Positions 7,511 through 17,292 are shown, counted from the stretch's first letter. The stretch: 64,000 nt of DNA from Eoetvoesiella caeni (GCF_003315175.1 NZ_QNRQ01000013.1:62001-126000); one strand, 5' to 3'. A program made the numbers and translations. The notes: a model not told the origin generated them from the letters alone.

Positions 7511-8695
7511 TCAGACTCCGGGATCCTTGACGTTGGGGACGGTTTCGAACTCGACGTTATAGATCTGGCCGTCGACCTTTTCCGCTTTGCGGATATAGAT
7601 GTTCTGGACAATGTCGCGAGTTTCGGGGTCGATGCTGACCGGTCCGCGCGGGCTGGTCCAGCTCATGCCCTTCATGGCTGCCAGCAGCTGGTCGCCGGTG
7701 GCGTCGGGACCTGCTTTTTTCAGGGCTGCGTAAATAAGGTGCATGCCGTCATAGCCGCCGACCGACATGAAGTTCGGGCGCATCTTGTTGTTGGTCAGCT
7801 TTTCGAACGCTGCTACATAGGCTTTGTTTTCGGGCGACTTGTGCGCGGCCGAGTAGTGCTGCGAAGTAACCACGCCTAGTGCTTCGTTGCCCATGCTGGG
7901 CAGCAAGTCGTCGTCAAGCACGTCGCCGGTGCCGATAAGTTGGATGCCGGCATCGGTCAGATGCTTTTCAGCGAATTGCTTCATAAGCGCGCTGCCTGGA
8001 CCCGAAGGTACGAAGACGAATACGGCGTTGGGCTTGGCGTCGCGAACGCGTTGCAGGAAGGGGCCGAAGTCGGGGTTCTGCAGCGGAACGCGAATGCTTT
8101 CAAGGATTTTGCCGCCGCCATCCGTGAAGTGCTTGATAAAGACTTTTTCAGCATCGTGGCCAGGACCGTAATCGGTGATCAGCGTAATGGCTGTCTTGAT
8201 CTTGGGGTTTTTGGCGGCCCAGTCGCCAAGCGGCGCTGTGACTTGGGGCAAAGTCTGCGATGTACGGACGATGTACGGCGATTTTTTCACAATGGATGAC
8301 GTGGCGGCAGCCATTACAACCATAGGTACTTTGGCCTGGGTGGCAACAGGCGCCGCGGCGAAGGCCAGCGGGGTCAAGCCGAATCCGGCCAGCACGTTTA
8401 CTTTGTCCTGGACCACCATTTCTTGCGCAATGCGCTTGGTGGTTTCGGGAGCCAAGCCGCCATCGTCGCGCAGGATGACTTCGATTTTACGGCCATCGAC
8501 CATGTCGCCATGTTGCTGCATATACAGTTTGACGGCCGTGTCGATTTGCTTGCCGGTAGAGGCAAAAGGCCCTGTCATGGGAACGATAAGCCCGATTTTG
8601 AATGGTTCGGCGGCCGCGGCCGGCGCAGCTACCAGGCTGGCTGCGGCGGTGGCCAGGCAGGCCGACGCGAGAACTGTTTTGATAAGGTGTTTCAT
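7511..8695 (-). CDS. ABC transporter periplasmic binding protein, branched-chain amino acid/aromatic type (paralogue 2)
   Basis: 394 residues with a Sec signal peptide (cleavage near AAAA, residue 29) and the Peripla_BP_6 fold starting FKIGLIVPMTGPF. It shares long conserved segments with the product of 1815-2990, so the two are duplicates flanking the cluster. It is first in the minus-strand run, 81 bp before the extradiol dioxygenase. As with its paralogue, no permease or ATPase gene is adjacent. The long AT-rich upstream region (8696-8947) probably carries its promoter. Confidence 0.88.
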   Translation of the reverse strand: MKHLIKTVLASACLATAAASLVAAPAAAAEPFKIGLIVPMTGPFASTGKQIDTAVKLYMQQHGDMVDGRKIEVILRDDGGLAPETTKRIAQEMVVQDKVNVLAGFGLTPLAFAAAPVATQAKVPMVVMAAATSSIVKKSPYIVRTSQTLPQVTAPLGDWAAKNPKIKTAITLITDYGPGHDAEKVFIKHFTDGGGKILESIRVPLQNPDFGPFLQRVRDAKPNAVFVFVPSGPGSALMKQFAEKHLTDAGIQLIGTGDVLDDDLLPSMGNEALGVVTSQHYSAAHKSPENKAYVAAFEKLTNNKMRPNFMSVGGYDGMHLIYAALKKAGPDATGDQLLAAMKGMSWTSPRGPVSIDPETRDIVQNIYIRKAEKVDGQIYNVEFETVPNVKDPGV

Positions 8696-8761
8696 TGTCT
8701 CTCCATGGAGTTACTGTGATAGTGAACGAATTCCTCAGTACAGTAAATTTGCGTTTATTTT

Positions 8762-8771
8762 ATTACGTAAT
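8762..8771. promoter_or_regulatory. ATTACGTAAT palindrome in the divergent AT-rich intergenic region
   Basis: A perfect 10-bp palindrome in the roughly 250-bp AT-rich spacer between the binding-protein gene (leftward) and the gamma-glutamyltransferase gene (rightward). It is 67 bp upstream of the leftward start. A regulatory site is plausible; no specific regulator can be named. Confidence 0.3.
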
Positions 8772-8947
8772 TACCAACATGCAGTAATTATAGAATAATA
8801 AGGCAGAAAGTAAAGAGGATGAGACAGTGTGCACTGTTAGCGATTTTGTGACAAGACTTTGCCGTCGGGGAAAATGCTAGGTTGGATGGTAGAATTTGGG
8901 GTGGGCGGCATAATGCGGTAAGGTCGCATCTAATATGGAGGGACTTT

Positions 8948-10714
8948 TTGCTGATACGAACGAACGCGAAATGGTTGTATGCGCTCGCGATGGCAGGGCT
9001 TTTGAGCATCGGCGCCGCGGCTTACGGCAAGCAGGCCGGGCTGCCCGACGAAGACCGGAACCCCGAAAGCGGCAGCGGCTATACGCAGAAAAGCGAGGTC
9101 CATGCCAAGCATTTCATGGTGGCGACCGCCAATCCGCATGCAACGCGCGCCGGCTACGAAATGCTGCGTCAAGGCGGAAGCGCGCTGGACGCGATCATTG
9201 CTGCGCAGATGGTGCTGACTTTGGTTGAACCGCAGTCTTCGGGCATCGGCGGCGGCGCGTTCGCCGTGTATTACGACAAGGCGCATAAAACACTGACAGC
9301 CTACGACGGACGCGAGACGGCACCTGCCGCCGCCATGCCGGGACGCTTCATGGCCGATGGCAAGCCTTTGCCGTATAGAGCGGCGGTCAACAGCGGTTTG
9401 GCGGTGGGAGTGCCTGGTGTGCTGCGTGCGCTGGAGATGGCGCACAAGCAGCATGGCAAGCTGCCCTGGGCCGCCTTGTTCCAGCCTGCAATACGGCTGG
9501 CGGAAGAAGGTTTCCGGGTTTCGCCGCGCATGCACGCTATGCTGCGCAATAGTCCTGAGTTGGCGCTGCAGCAGGCCGCCGCAGCCTATTTCTTCGACCC
9601 GGCCGGCCAGCCTTGGCCCGTGGGCCATTTGTTGAAGAATCCCGATCTGGCCAAGGTATTGCGCCAGGTGGCTCAACAGGGCGCTGATGCGTTCTACCGC
9701 GGAGACATCGCCGGCGATATCGTCGCGGCGGTGCGCGGCCACCCCACTCCCGGGGACATGACTCTTGCGGATCTGGCCAATTACCGGGCCCTGCAGCGCG
9801 AGCCGCTTTGCGGCAATTACCGCCTTTATCGTATTTGCGGCATGCCGCCACCCAGTTCGGGCACCTTGGGCGTCCTGGAGCTTCTGGGCGTCTTGCAGCA
9901 TGTCCCGATGGAAACCTTCAAGCCGGCCGGTTTGCGGGCCGTGCACTATTTTTCCGAAGCGGGCCGCCTGGCATACGCCGACCGTGACTACTATGTAGCC
10001 GACCCCGACTTTGTCGATGTGCCGGTCCAGGCCTTGATCAGCCCCGCCTACTTGGCGTCGCGCTTTGCGTTGATTCGGCCCGATCGCAGCATGGGCACGG
10101 CTGCGCCCGGCGACCCCATGGGCATGCTGCGTTCGCTTGGCCGCGATAACGCGCTTGAGATTCCGTCAACCAGCCATCTTGTTGCAGTCGATGCCGCGGG
10201 CGACGTGGTGTCGATGACAACAAGCATCGAAGCCGCATTTGGCAGTAAGATTTTTGTTCGGGGCTTTCTGCTGAATAATCAGCTTACCGACTTTTCGCGC
10301 GATCCGGTCGACGCCGAGGGCCGACCGGTTGCCAATCGGGTGCAGCCCGGCAAGCGCCCGCGCAGCACCATGGCGCCGATCATTGTTTTTCGGGACAATG
10401 AGCCTTATATGGCGCTGGGTTCCCCGGGGGGGAATGTCATCATCAATTACGTTGCCAAAACCCTGGTGGCGGTTCTTGACTGGAACATGAGCGTCCAAGA
10501 TGCGATTTCCCTGCCGAATTTCGGCAGCCGCAACAAGCGCACGGAACTTGAAAAAAGCACGGCACTGGCTGTTTTGGCCAAGCCGCTGGAAGCAATGGGC
10601 CATGATGTCGTCATACAGGAATTTCCCAGCGGCGTGCAGGCTATTGTGATCGACCGCTCCGGCTTGAGCGCCGGTGCGGACCCCAGGCGAGAAGGCGTGG
10701 CCATGGGCGGCTGA
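8948..10714 (+). CDS. ggt: Gamma-glutamyltransferase (glutathione hydrolase)
   Basis: A TTG start at 8948 is chosen because GGAGGG lies 5 bases upstream and translation then opens directly with a Sec signal peptide (IRTNAKWLYALAMAGLLSIG); the ATG at 8882 would add 22 unlikely residues. The mature periplasmic enzyme (588 residues in all) is a Ntn hydrolase that self-cleaves before a nucleophilic threonine, here Thr408 in the motif STSH, followed by VSMTTSIEAAFGS. It transfers or hydrolyses gamma-glutamyl groups, releasing glutamate. The four genes downstream encode a glutamate/aspartate importer, so the operon looks built to recover glutamate from glutathione or gamma-glutamyl compounds. Confidence 0.9.
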   Translation: MLIRTNAKWLYALAMAGLLSIGAAAYGKQAGLPDEDRNPESGSGYTQKSEVHAKHFMVATANPHATRAGYEMLRQGGSALDAIIAAQMVLTLVEPQSSGIGGGAFAVYYDKAHKTLTAYDGRETAPAAAMPGRFMADGKPLPYRAAVNSGLAVGVPGVLRALEMAHKQHGKLPWAALFQPAIRLAEEGFRVSPRMHAMLRNSPELALQQAAAAYFFDPAGQPWPVGHLLKNPDLAKVLRQVAQQGADAFYRGDIAGDIVAAVRGHPTPGDMTLADLANYRALQREPLCGNYRLYRICGMPPPSSGTLGVLELLGVLQHVPMETFKPAGLRAVHYFSEAGRLAYADRDYYVADPDFVDVPVQALISPAYLASRFALIRPDRSMGTAAPGDPMGMLRSLGRDNALEIPSTSHLVAVDAAGDVVSMTTSIEAAFGSKIFVRGFLLNNQLTDFSRDPVDAEGRPVANRVQPGKRPRSTMAPIIVFRDNEPYMALGSPGGNVIINYVAKTLVAVLDWNMSVQDAISLPNFGSRNKRTELEKSTALAVLAKPLEAMGHDVVIQEFPSGVQAIVIDRSGLSAGADPRREGVAMGG

Positions 10715-10749
10715 CCGGCCAGGGCTCGAAAATTCATAAGGAGATAAGC

Positions 10750-11658
10750 ATGATCCAGAAGTTACTGTTTTCTTTTTTGGCGTCGATCGTCATGGCGGTG
10801 GCCGTTGCCGGCACGGTACGGGCCGAGGGGCGGCTTGATCGAATCAAAACCACGGGCGAGGTCGCCCTGGGCTTTCGCGACTCATCGATCCCTTTTTCCT
10901 ACCTGGATGACAAGCAGCAGCCTATCGGCTATTCCATGGATATCTGCCGTGGCGTCGTGGACGCGCTGAAAAAGCAGTTGGGCTTGCCTCAGCTTAAAAC
11001 CAAGCTCGTTCCCGTGACGTCCTCGACACGGATTCCTTTGGTGGCCAACGGCACTGTCGATCTTGCCTGCGGCTCGGCAACCAATAACGAAGCTCGCCAG
11101 AAGCAGGTGTCTTTCGCGCCAACGATGTTCGTGACGGCAACGCGTTTTGCCGCCTTGAAGAAATCCAACGTGAAGGACCTGGACGATTTCAAGGGTAAAA
11201 CCGTGGTTTCGACCGCGGGCACTTCGAATATACGCTGGCTTACCCAGGTCAATGCCGAGAAAAACCTGGGCATGCGGATTATTCCGGCCAAAGATCATGC
11301 CGAAGCTTTCTTGATGGTTGGCAGTGGGCGGGCGGTCGCATTCTTCATGGATGATGTGCTTCTGGCCGGACTGGCGGCCAGCTCGCGCAATCCAGACGAA
11401 TGGATGATCAGCGCAAACGCTTATACGCTGGAGCCCTATGGAATCATCGAACCCAAGAACGATCCCCAATTCAAAGAGGCCGTCGACAACGCGGTAAAAG
11501 CCATGATGAAGGATGGCACTGTCGAAAAGCTCTACAACAAATGGTTCATGCAGGCCATTCCGCCCAAGAATATCAATCTGAACCTGCCGATGTCCGAAGA
11601 ATTGAAGCGGGTTTTCGCCAACCCGACGGACTCGCCCGATCCCGCCGCGTACAAGTAG
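10750..11658 (+). CDS. gltI: Glutamate/aspartate ABC transporter periplasmic binding protein
   Basis: 302 residues preceded by AAGGAG. A signal peptide is cleaved near VRAEG (residue 26), followed by the SBP_bac_3 fold (LDRIKTTGEVALGFRDSSIP) typical of GltI/AatJ-type polar amino-acid binding proteins. It sits 35 bp after ggt and is followed by two permeases and an ATPase, the normal GltIJKL order. Ligand assignment comes from family similarity. Confidence 0.9.
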   Translation: MIQKLLFSFLASIVMAVAVAGTVRAEGRLDRIKTTGEVALGFRDSSIPFSYLDDKQQPIGYSMDICRGVVDALKKQLGLPQLKTKLVPVTSSTRIPLVANGTVDLACGSATNNEARQKQVSFAPTMFVTATRFAALKKSNVKDLDDFKGKTVVSTAGTSNIRWLTQVNAEKNLGMRIIPAKDHAEAFLMVGSGRAVAFFMDDVLLAGLAASSRNPDEWMISANAYTLEPYGIIEPKNDPQFKEAVDNAVKAMMKDGTVEKLYNKWFMQAIPPKNINLNLPMSEELKRVFANPTDSPDPAAYK

Positions 11659-11727
11659 GGATTCGTTCAGATCAGGGCGGCCAGGCGGCCCTGGTGACGT
11701 TTGTTCCGTAGCATCGAGGTCTTGCAC

Positions 11728-12468
11728 ATGAACTACAACTGGAATTGGATGGTGTTCTGGGAAATGGCGCCAGACGGAGTCCACACCTATATGGGGACCT
11801 TGATACAAGGCCTGTACTGGACGGTGGGCGTTTCAATTGTGGCTTGGTGCATCGCATTGCTTGTCGGGGGAATCGTCGGTGTACTCGGGACCACCGGCAA
11901 CGCCTGGGTGGAAAGATTCTGCGCAGGCTATGTCGAGCTTTTTCGCAATGTGCCACTGCTGGTCCAAATGTTCTTGTGGTATTTCGTGTTTCCCGAAGTC
12001 GTGCCGGCTCGTTTGGGCGAATTCATCAAGACGGCGGACCCCGCCTGGAGCACATTCTGGACAGCCGCAGTGTGCCTGGGCTTATTTACGTCGTCCCGTA
12101 TTGCCGTACAGATCCAGGCGGGCATACGGGCTTTGCCGGCGGGGCAGCCGATGGCCGCCACGGCGCTGGGCCTGACCCGGCGGCAAGTCTATCGTTATGT
12201 GCTGCTGCCTTTGACCGTGCGCATGATCTTGCCGCCGATGGCCTCCGAGGCCTTGAATCTCATCAAGAATTCGTCGGTGGCGTTCACCATAGGCTTGCTT
12301 GAAATCACCGGCGCGGCGCGTTCCATGCAAGAGTTCACTTTCCAGATCTTCGAGTCGTTTGCGGCCGCCACTGTTTTGTATGTGGCCATCAACATCGTGG
12401 TGGTGCTGCTGATGCGCTATCTTGAAAAACGGCTGAGCGTGCCGGGTTTCATTGGCCAGCCAAGGTAG
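11728..12468 (+). CDS. gltJ: Glutamate/aspartate ABC transporter permease GltJ
   Basis: The start at 11728 (MNYNWNW) matches the conserved GltJ N-terminus; an in-frame start at 11701 adds nine residues. The 246-residue inner-membrane protein has several hydrophobic segments and the permease signature ELFRNVPLLVQMF, with the EAA-type loop around LTRRQVYRYVLLP. Its stop is 9 bp before gltK. Confidence 0.9.
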   Translation: MNYNWNWMVFWEMAPDGVHTYMGTLIQGLYWTVGVSIVAWCIALLVGGIVGVLGTTGNAWVERFCAGYVELFRNVPLLVQMFLWYFVFPEVVPARLGEFIKTADPAWSTFWTAAVCLGLFTSSRIAVQIQAGIRALPAGQPMAATALGLTRRQVYRYVLLPLTVRMILPPMASEALNLIKNSSVAFTIGLLEITGAARSMQEFTFQIFESFAAATVLYVAINIVVVLLMRYLEKRLSVPGFIGQPR

Positions 12469-12477
12469 GGGGGCGCC

Positions 12478-13170
12478 ATGCACGGTTTCGATTTCGAAAT
12501 AATCATCCGCACAGCGCCGTATCTTTTCACGGTTGGGCTGATGTTTACGCTCAAGCTTACGGTGTTGTCCACGATAGGCGCGATCATTCTGGGTACCTTG
12601 CTGGCCATCATGCGCTTGTCGTCGAACCGCGCTGTTTCGGCGGTTGCGGGCGGCTACGTCAATTTGATGCGGGCGCTGCCCCTTATCCTTATTATCTTTT
12701 GGTTCTATTTCCTGGTTCCTTATATTGTGGGATGGCTGACCCAGGCCGGACGGCCTATTGCGGTCGGCGGGTTTACGTCGGCCCTGATTACGTTTACCTT
12801 GTTCGAAGCGGCTTATTTTTGCGAAATTGTCCGGGCCGGCATCCAGTCGGTTCCACGCGGGCAGCTGGACGCCGGCTATGCCGTCGGCCTGAGCTTTCGC
12901 CAGGTAATGAGTTATGTGGTCTTGCCCCAGGCCTTTCGCAAGATGACGCCGCTGCTGTTGACGCAGGTCATCGTCATATTTCAGGACACATCGCTGGTCT
13001 ATGTGCTTTCGCTCACCGATTTCCTGGGCGCGGCCAATAATGTCGCCCAGCGCGACGGGCGGCTGGTGGAAATGTTTGTTTTCGCCGCCGTGGTTTATTT
13101 TCTTATTTCCTATGCGGCATCCCGCTCGGTCAAGATGCTGGAGCGGCGCAGCAATGCGGCTGGCGCGTGA
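12478..13170 (+). CDS. gltK: Glutamate/aspartate ABC transporter permease GltK
   Basis: 230-residue integral membrane protein with the HisM/GltK layout, including YVNLMRALPLILIIFW and the cytoplasmic EAA loop YAVGLSFRQVMSYVVLPQAFR. It would pair with GltJ to form the membrane channel. It starts 9 bp after gltJ and ends 19 bp before gltL. Confidence 0.9.
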   Translation: MHGFDFEIIIRTAPYLFTVGLMFTLKLTVLSTIGAIILGTLLAIMRLSSNRAVSAVAGGYVNLMRALPLILIIFWFYFLVPYIVGWLTQAGRPIAVGGFTSALITFTLFEAAYFCEIVRAGIQSVPRGQLDAGYAVGLSFRQVMSYVVLPQAFRKMTPLLLTQVIVIFQDTSLVYVLSLTDFLGAANNVAQRDGRLVEMFVFAAVVYFLISYAASRSVKMLERRSNAAGA

Positions 13171-13189
13171 CTAGGCAAAAGGTTTATTT

Positions 13190-13924
13190 GTGATTGAATT
13201 CAAGAATGTCAGCAAGTGGTACGGCTCATTCCAGGTATTGAACGATTGCTCGATCTCGATCAACGCCGGTCAGGTCGTCGTGGTCTGCGGCCCTTCGGGG
13301 TCGGGCAAGTCCACCCTTATCAAAACCGCCAATGCCCTCGAACCATTCCAGAAAGGCGAAATCCTGATCGACGGCGTTTCGGTCGGCGCGCGCAAGACCA
13401 ACTTGCCGCAGCTGCGCGCACGCATCGGCATGGTGTTCCAGCATTTCGAGCTGTTTCCGCATTTGTCGGTGATGCGCAATCTGGAGCTGGCTCAGGTCAA
13501 AGTGCTGGGCCGTACAGCGGACGAGGCGAACCAGCGGGGGCGCAGCCTGCTCGAGCGCGTGGGCCTCAGCGCCCACATGGACAAATTCCCCGGGCAGCTC
13601 TCCGGCGGCCAGCAGCAGCGCGTTGCCATTGCGCGAGCGCTGGCGATGGACCCCATTGCCATGCTGTTCGACGAGCCAACCTCTGCTTTGGACCCTGAAA
13701 TGGTGAATGAAGTGCTGGACGTCATGGTGGACCTGGCCAAAGAAGGAATGACCATGATGGTCGTCACCCACGAAATGGGCTTTGCCCGCAAGGTGGCGGA
13801 TCGTGTGATCTTCATGGACGAAGGAGCTATCGTCGAGGATTGTTCGAAAGACGAATTTTTCGAGCGTCCGGAAGAGTTGTCGGACAGGGCCAAGTTGTTT
13901 CTGTCGAAAATATTGACGCACTGA
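13190..13924 (+). CDS. gltL: Glutamate/aspartate ABC transporter ATP-binding protein GltL
   Basis: 244 residues from a GTG start. It carries Walker [10 protein letters not shown] (about 35-43), the Q-loop [10 protein letters not shown], the ABC signature LSGGQQQR and Walker [12 protein letters not shown], followed by the H-loop VVTHEM. It is the last gene of the ggt-gltIJKL unit and energises glutamate/aspartate uptake. Confidence 0.92.
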   Translation: MIEFKNVSKWYGSFQVLNDCSISINAGQVVVVCGPSGSGKSTLIKTANALEPFQKGEILIDGVSVGARKTNLPQLRARIGMVFQHFELFPHLSVMRNLELAQVKVLGRTADEANQRGRSLLERVGLSAHMDKFPGQLSGGQQQRVAIARALAMDPIAMLFDEPTSALDPEMVNEVLDVMVDLAKEGMTMMVVTHEMGFARKVADRVIFMDEGAIVEDCSKDEFFERPEELSDRAKLFLSKILTH

Positions 13925-13971
13925 CTGTTACTTTTCAAATTCAGTCCACAGAACGAGAAAGTCGATAAAAT

Positions 13972-14011
13972 GGCCTGAAGACCACTTTTTTCCAAGAAAA
14001 AGCATCAGGCC
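13972..14011. repeat. Inverted repeat GGCCTGA...TCAGGCC before pckG
   Basis: GGCCTGA (13972-13978) and TCAGGCC (14005-14011) are a perfect 7-bp inverted repeat around an A/T-rich 26-base centre with a T6 run. It lies between gltL and pckG and could end gltL transcription or form part of the pckG leader. Confidence 0.35.
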
Positions 14012-14058
14012 CGGCATGCGCGCGTGCGTCCCCAGAGCCATTAAGGAGATTGAAACCA

Positions 14059-15903
14059 ATGAACGCAACAACCAGTCAAAAGTCCATTCCCGAATTGAAC
14101 GCTCCCGAATGGGTCAAGCACGAAGGGCTGAAGTCCTGGGTGGCCGAGGTGGCGGCGTTGACGCAGCCCGACCGTATCGAATGGTGCGACGGTTCGCAGG
14201 AAGAATACGACAGGTTGTGCGAACAAATGGTCCAGGCGGGCACCATGCGCCGGCTCAACCCGGCCAAGCGGCCCAATTCGTACCTGGCCTGCTCGGCGCC
14301 CAGCGACGTGGCGCGGGTAGAAGGCCGCACCTTTATTTGCTGCGAAAAAGAAGAAGACGCCGGGCCTACCAACAATTGGATGGATCCGGCTCAAATGCGG
14401 GAAACCCTGAATGGCTTGTTCGACGGCTGCATGCGCGGGCGCACTATGTACGTGATTCCGTTTTCGATGGGCCCGCTGGGTTCGCCCATTGCGCATATAG
14501 GCGTCGAAATTTCCGACTCGCCTTATGTCGTGGCCAATATGCGCATCATGACGCGCATGGGCCGCAAGGTCTATGACGTGCTGGGCGCAGACGGCAAGTT
14601 CGTGCCCTGCGTGCATTCGGTCGGCAAACCCTTGCAGCCCGGCGAGGCCGATGTGGCCTGGCCATGCAACGACACCAAATATATTGTCCATTACCCGGAA
14701 ACCCGCGAAATCTGGTCTTTCGGTTCGGGCTATGGCGGCAACGCCCTGCTGGGCAAAAAATGCTTTGCGTTGCGCATTGCCTCCAACATGGGGCACGAAG
14801 AAGGCTGGATGGCCGAACACATGCTTATTCTGGGCGTTACCTCGCCCCAAGGTAAAAAAATGCATGTGGCGGCGGCGTTTCCATCGGCTTGCGGCAAGAC
14901 CAATTTCGCCATGTTGATTCCGCCCGCATCCTTGCCGGGCTGGAAGGTCACGACCATTGGCGACGACATCGCCTGGATCAAGCCCGGCAAGGACGGCCGC
15001 TTGTACGCCATCAACCCCGAGGCCGGCTACTTCGGCGTGGCCCCCGGCACCAGCGAAAAAACCAACTACAACTGCATGGCCTCGCTGAAAGAAAATGTCA
15101 TCTTCACCAATGTTGCGCTGACCGACGATGGCGATGTCTGGTGGGAAGGCATGGGTCCGGCGCCCGCGCACTGCATTGACTGGCAGGGCAACGACTGGAC
15201 GCCCGACTCAGGCCGCAAGGCCGCCCACCCCAATGCCCGCTTTACGGTGGCCGCCGAACAAAACCCCGTGGTCGACCCAGAATGGGACAACCCCGCCGGC
15301 GTGGCCATCGACGCCTTCATTTTCGGCGGGCGGCGTTCCGATACCGTGCCGCTGGTAACAGAAGCCAGGAACTGGGTGGAAGGCGTCTATATGGCAGCCA
15401 CGCTGGGCTCCGAAACCACGGCGGCGGCCGTCGGCGCGCAAGGCGTGGTGCGCCGCGACCCATTCGCCATGTTGCCGTTCTGCGGCTACAACATGAGCTC
15501 TTACTTCAAGCACTGGCTTACGCTGGGGCAGCAGTTGCAAGCCCAGGGCGCGACCTTGCCGCGTATTTTTTGCGTCAACTGGTTCCAGACCGACGAACAG
15601 GGCAAGTTCGTCTGGCCCGGCTTCGGCGAGAACATGCGCATCCTGAAGTGGATGCTCGAGCGCATTGGCGGTACGGCGCAAGGCCAGGAAAACCTGTTCG
15701 GCATCACGCCCCGCTACCAGGATATAACCTGGGATGGGCTGGATTTCGGCGCCGACAAATTTGCGCAGATCACGGCCATCGACTCGACCGCATGGAGCAA
15801 AGAACTGGGTTCGCGGGCCGAATGGTTCGACAAGCTTAAAAATCGCCTGCCAGCGGAATTGTCCAGCCTGCAGGCCAGTTTCAGTGCGAATCTGAAGCAC
15901 TAA
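14059..15903 (+). CDS. pckG: Phosphoenolpyruvate carboxykinase (GTP)
   Basis: The start at 14059 follows AAGGAG by 10 bases; the TTG at 14050 is rejected. The 614-residue enzyme matches the GTP-dependent class: phosphate-binding loop [10 protein letters not shown] (about 273-282) with the reactive cysteine, the substrate region [15 protein letters not shown] (221-235), and [21 protein letters not shown] towards the C-terminus. It converts oxaloacetate and GTP to phosphoenolpyruvate, CO2 and GDP, the gluconeogenic entry step needed when cells grow on aromatic acids or amino acids. It is a single gene flanked by inverted repeats. Confidence 0.95.
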   Translation: MNATTSQKSIPELNAPEWVKHEGLKSWVAEVAALTQPDRIEWCDGSQEEYDRLCEQMVQAGTMRRLNPAKRPNSYLACSAPSDVARVEGRTFICCEKEEDAGPTNNWMDPAQMRETLNGLFDGCMRGRTMYVIPFSMGPLGSPIAHIGVEISDSPYVVANMRIMTRMGRKVYDVLGADGKFVPCVHSVGKPLQPGEADVAWPCNDTKYIVHYPETREIWSFGSGYGGNALLGKKCFALRIASNMGHEEGWMAEHMLILGVTSPQGKKMHVAAAFPSACGKTNFAMLIPPASLPGWKVTTIGDDIAWIKPGKDGRLYAINPEAGYFGVAPGTSEKTNYNCMASLKENVIFTNVALTDDGDVWWEGMGPAPAHCIDWQGNDWTPDSGRKAAHPNARFTVAAEQNPVVDPEWDNPAGVAIDAFIFGGRRSDTVPLVTEARNWVEGVYMAATLGSETTAAAVGAQGVVRRDPFAMLPFCGYNMSSYFKHWLTLGQQLQAQGATLPRIFCVNWFQTDEQGKFVWPGFGENMRILKWMLERIGGTAQGQENLFGITPRYQDITWDGLDFGADKFAQITAIDSTAWSKELGSRAEWFDKLKNRLPAELSSLQASFSANLKH

Positions 15904-15910
15904 ACCGGTT

Positions 15911-15951
15911 GTGCTTTCGGCCGCAAGCTTCGCCCCTGCGGCCAAAAGCAC
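15911..15951 (+). terminator. Long stem-loop after pckG
   Basis: GTGCTTTcGGCCGCA (15911-15925) pairs with TGCGGCCaAAAGCAC (15937-15951) with one mismatch, 8 bases after the pckG stop codon. There is no T-run, so it may act as an mRNA-stabilising structure or a weak terminator before the peroxiredoxin gene. Confidence 0.45.
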
Positions 15952-15971
15952 TCGACGTTCGAGGTGAAATC

Positions 15972-16538
15972 ATGAAGTTGCCATTGATGTCCGTGTTGCG
16001 CAGGTTGTGTGCCTTAGTACTGTTCCTGGTTGTGCCATACTCGGCGCATGCCGCACTGGAAGTCGGCAGCACGGCGCCCAGCTTTTCCATCCAGGCTTCG
16101 CTGGGCGGCAATGTGTCCGACTTCTTCCTGGACGAAGCCCTCAAAAAGGGGCCGGTCGTCTTGTATTTTTATCCGGCCGCCTTTACCAAAGGCTGCACCA
16201 TCGAAGCCCATAACTTTGCCGATGCGGTCGACGAATACAAGCAATACGGCGCAACGGTATTGGGCGTTTCCGCCGACAATATCGAAAAACTCAAAGAGTT
16301 CTCGGTAAGCGAGTGCCGCAGCAAATTCGCTGTCGCGGCCGACCCCAATACTGCGGTCATCAAGGCTTACGACGCCCAAATGGCGTTCAAGCCGAATATG
16401 GCCGATCGTATTTCCTACGTCATTACTCCAGACCATAAAATCTACTACGAGTACACCAGCATGGAACCTGACGACCATGTCAAGAACACCTTGGCTGCCG
16501 TCAAGAAGTGGGCCCAGGGCCAGGCGAAGACCGACTGA
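15972..16538 (+). CDS. Exported peroxiredoxin (AhpC/TSA, BCP/PrxQ-like)
   Basis: The start at 15972 follows GAGGTGAAATC and gives a Sec signal peptide (residues 1-28, cleavage near SAHA). The thioredoxin-fold domain contains YFYPAAFTKGCTIEAH with the peroxidatic cysteine Cys75. The resolving cysteine five residues later, typical of PrxQ, is absent. A second cysteine at 115 (SECRSKF) could act instead. The protein probably reduces peroxides in the periplasm, which is less common than the cytoplasmic form. Its 3' end overlaps the convergent AraC gene by 38 bp. Confidence 0.85.
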   Translation: MKLPLMSVLRRLCALVLFLVVPYSAHAALEVGSTAPSFSIQASLGGNVSDFFLDEALKKGPVVLYFYPAAFTKGCTIEAHNFADAVDEYKQYGATVLGVSADNIEKLKEFSVSECRSKFAVAADPNTAVIKAYDAQMAFKPNMADRISYVITPDHKIYYEYTSMEPDDHVKNTLAAVKKWAQGQAKTD

Positions 16539-17292
16539 AGAACTCGCCCGGCGTCGTACCGAACTGTTCGCCGAATGCCGCAATGAATGCCGAAAGGCTG
16601 TCGTAGCCACAGGCCAGGGCGGCGTCGGTGACGCGCTCTCCGCGTTCCAGCAGCGGCAGGGCGCTAAGCAGCCGCAAGCGCTGGCGCCATAGCCGAAAGG
16701 TCAGCCCGGTTTGCAGGGTAAACAGGCGGCTTAGCGTGCGTTCGGAAACATCCAGGCGCACCGCCCAGCGATTCAGGCTTTCTTGCGAATCCGGGCGGGC
16801 CTGCAAGGCGTCGCATAGCTTGCGCAAGCGTGGGTCATTGGGCAAGGGCAGCATCAGCCCGGTAACCGGCGCGCAACTCAGTTGATCCAGCAGCACCCGC
16901 ACCAGCCGTCCGTCCGGGCCGCTCTCGTCATACTCCACCGGCAGGCTGCCGAAGCTGCGGATCAGTTCGCGCAGCAAAGGGGTCACGCCCAGTACCTTGC
17001 ATGTGGCGTTGTGCCGGCTGGCGGCTTCCGAGGCAATGTACAGGCTGTTGATCTGCGTGTCGGCTGAACAATACACCTGGTGCTGGATGCCGGCGGGAAT
17101 CCAGATGGCGCGTTGCGGAGGCGCAACGAACAAACCGTTGGAGGTATGGACATGCACGACCCCGCGTGCCGCGTACGACAGTTGCACCCAGGGATGGCTG
17201 TGCCGATAGCTCAAAGGCTTGTTGGGCAAGCCTTCGGCGTGGCCGTAGACGGGACGAGGCAAGGCTTTAAGCTCGGCCAGATCTCGGCGCAA
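16501..17292 (-). CDS. AraC family transcriptional regulator
   Basis: 263 residues: an N-terminal cupin-like sensor (about 20-120, with SYRHSHPWVQLSYAARG) and a C-terminal double helix-turn-helix (about 160-255, RWAVRLDVSERTLSRLF and VTDAALACGYDSLSAFIAAF). It is divergent from the symporter gene starting 88 bp away, so it probably controls that gene. Its C-terminus overlaps the 3' end of the peroxiredoxin gene. Confidence 0.9.
   Translation of the reverse strand: MRRDLAELKALPRPVYGHAEGLPNKPLSYRHSHPWVQLSYAARGVVHVHTSNGLFVAPPQRAIWIPAGIQHQVYCSADTQINSLYIASEAASRHNATCKVLGVTPLLRELIRSFGSLPVEYDESGPDGRLVRVLLDQLSCAPVTGLMLPLPNDPRLRKLCDALQARPDSQESLNRWAVRLDVSERTLSRLFTLQTGLTFRLWRQRLRLLSALPLLERGERVTDAALACGYDSLSAFIAAFGEQFGTTPGEFFSRSSPGPGPTS

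Noticed and set aside
14041-15171. A 376-codon minus-strand frame opposite pckG
   Set aside because: Antisense shadow in high-GC sequence; pckG has a ribosome site and all catalytic motifs.
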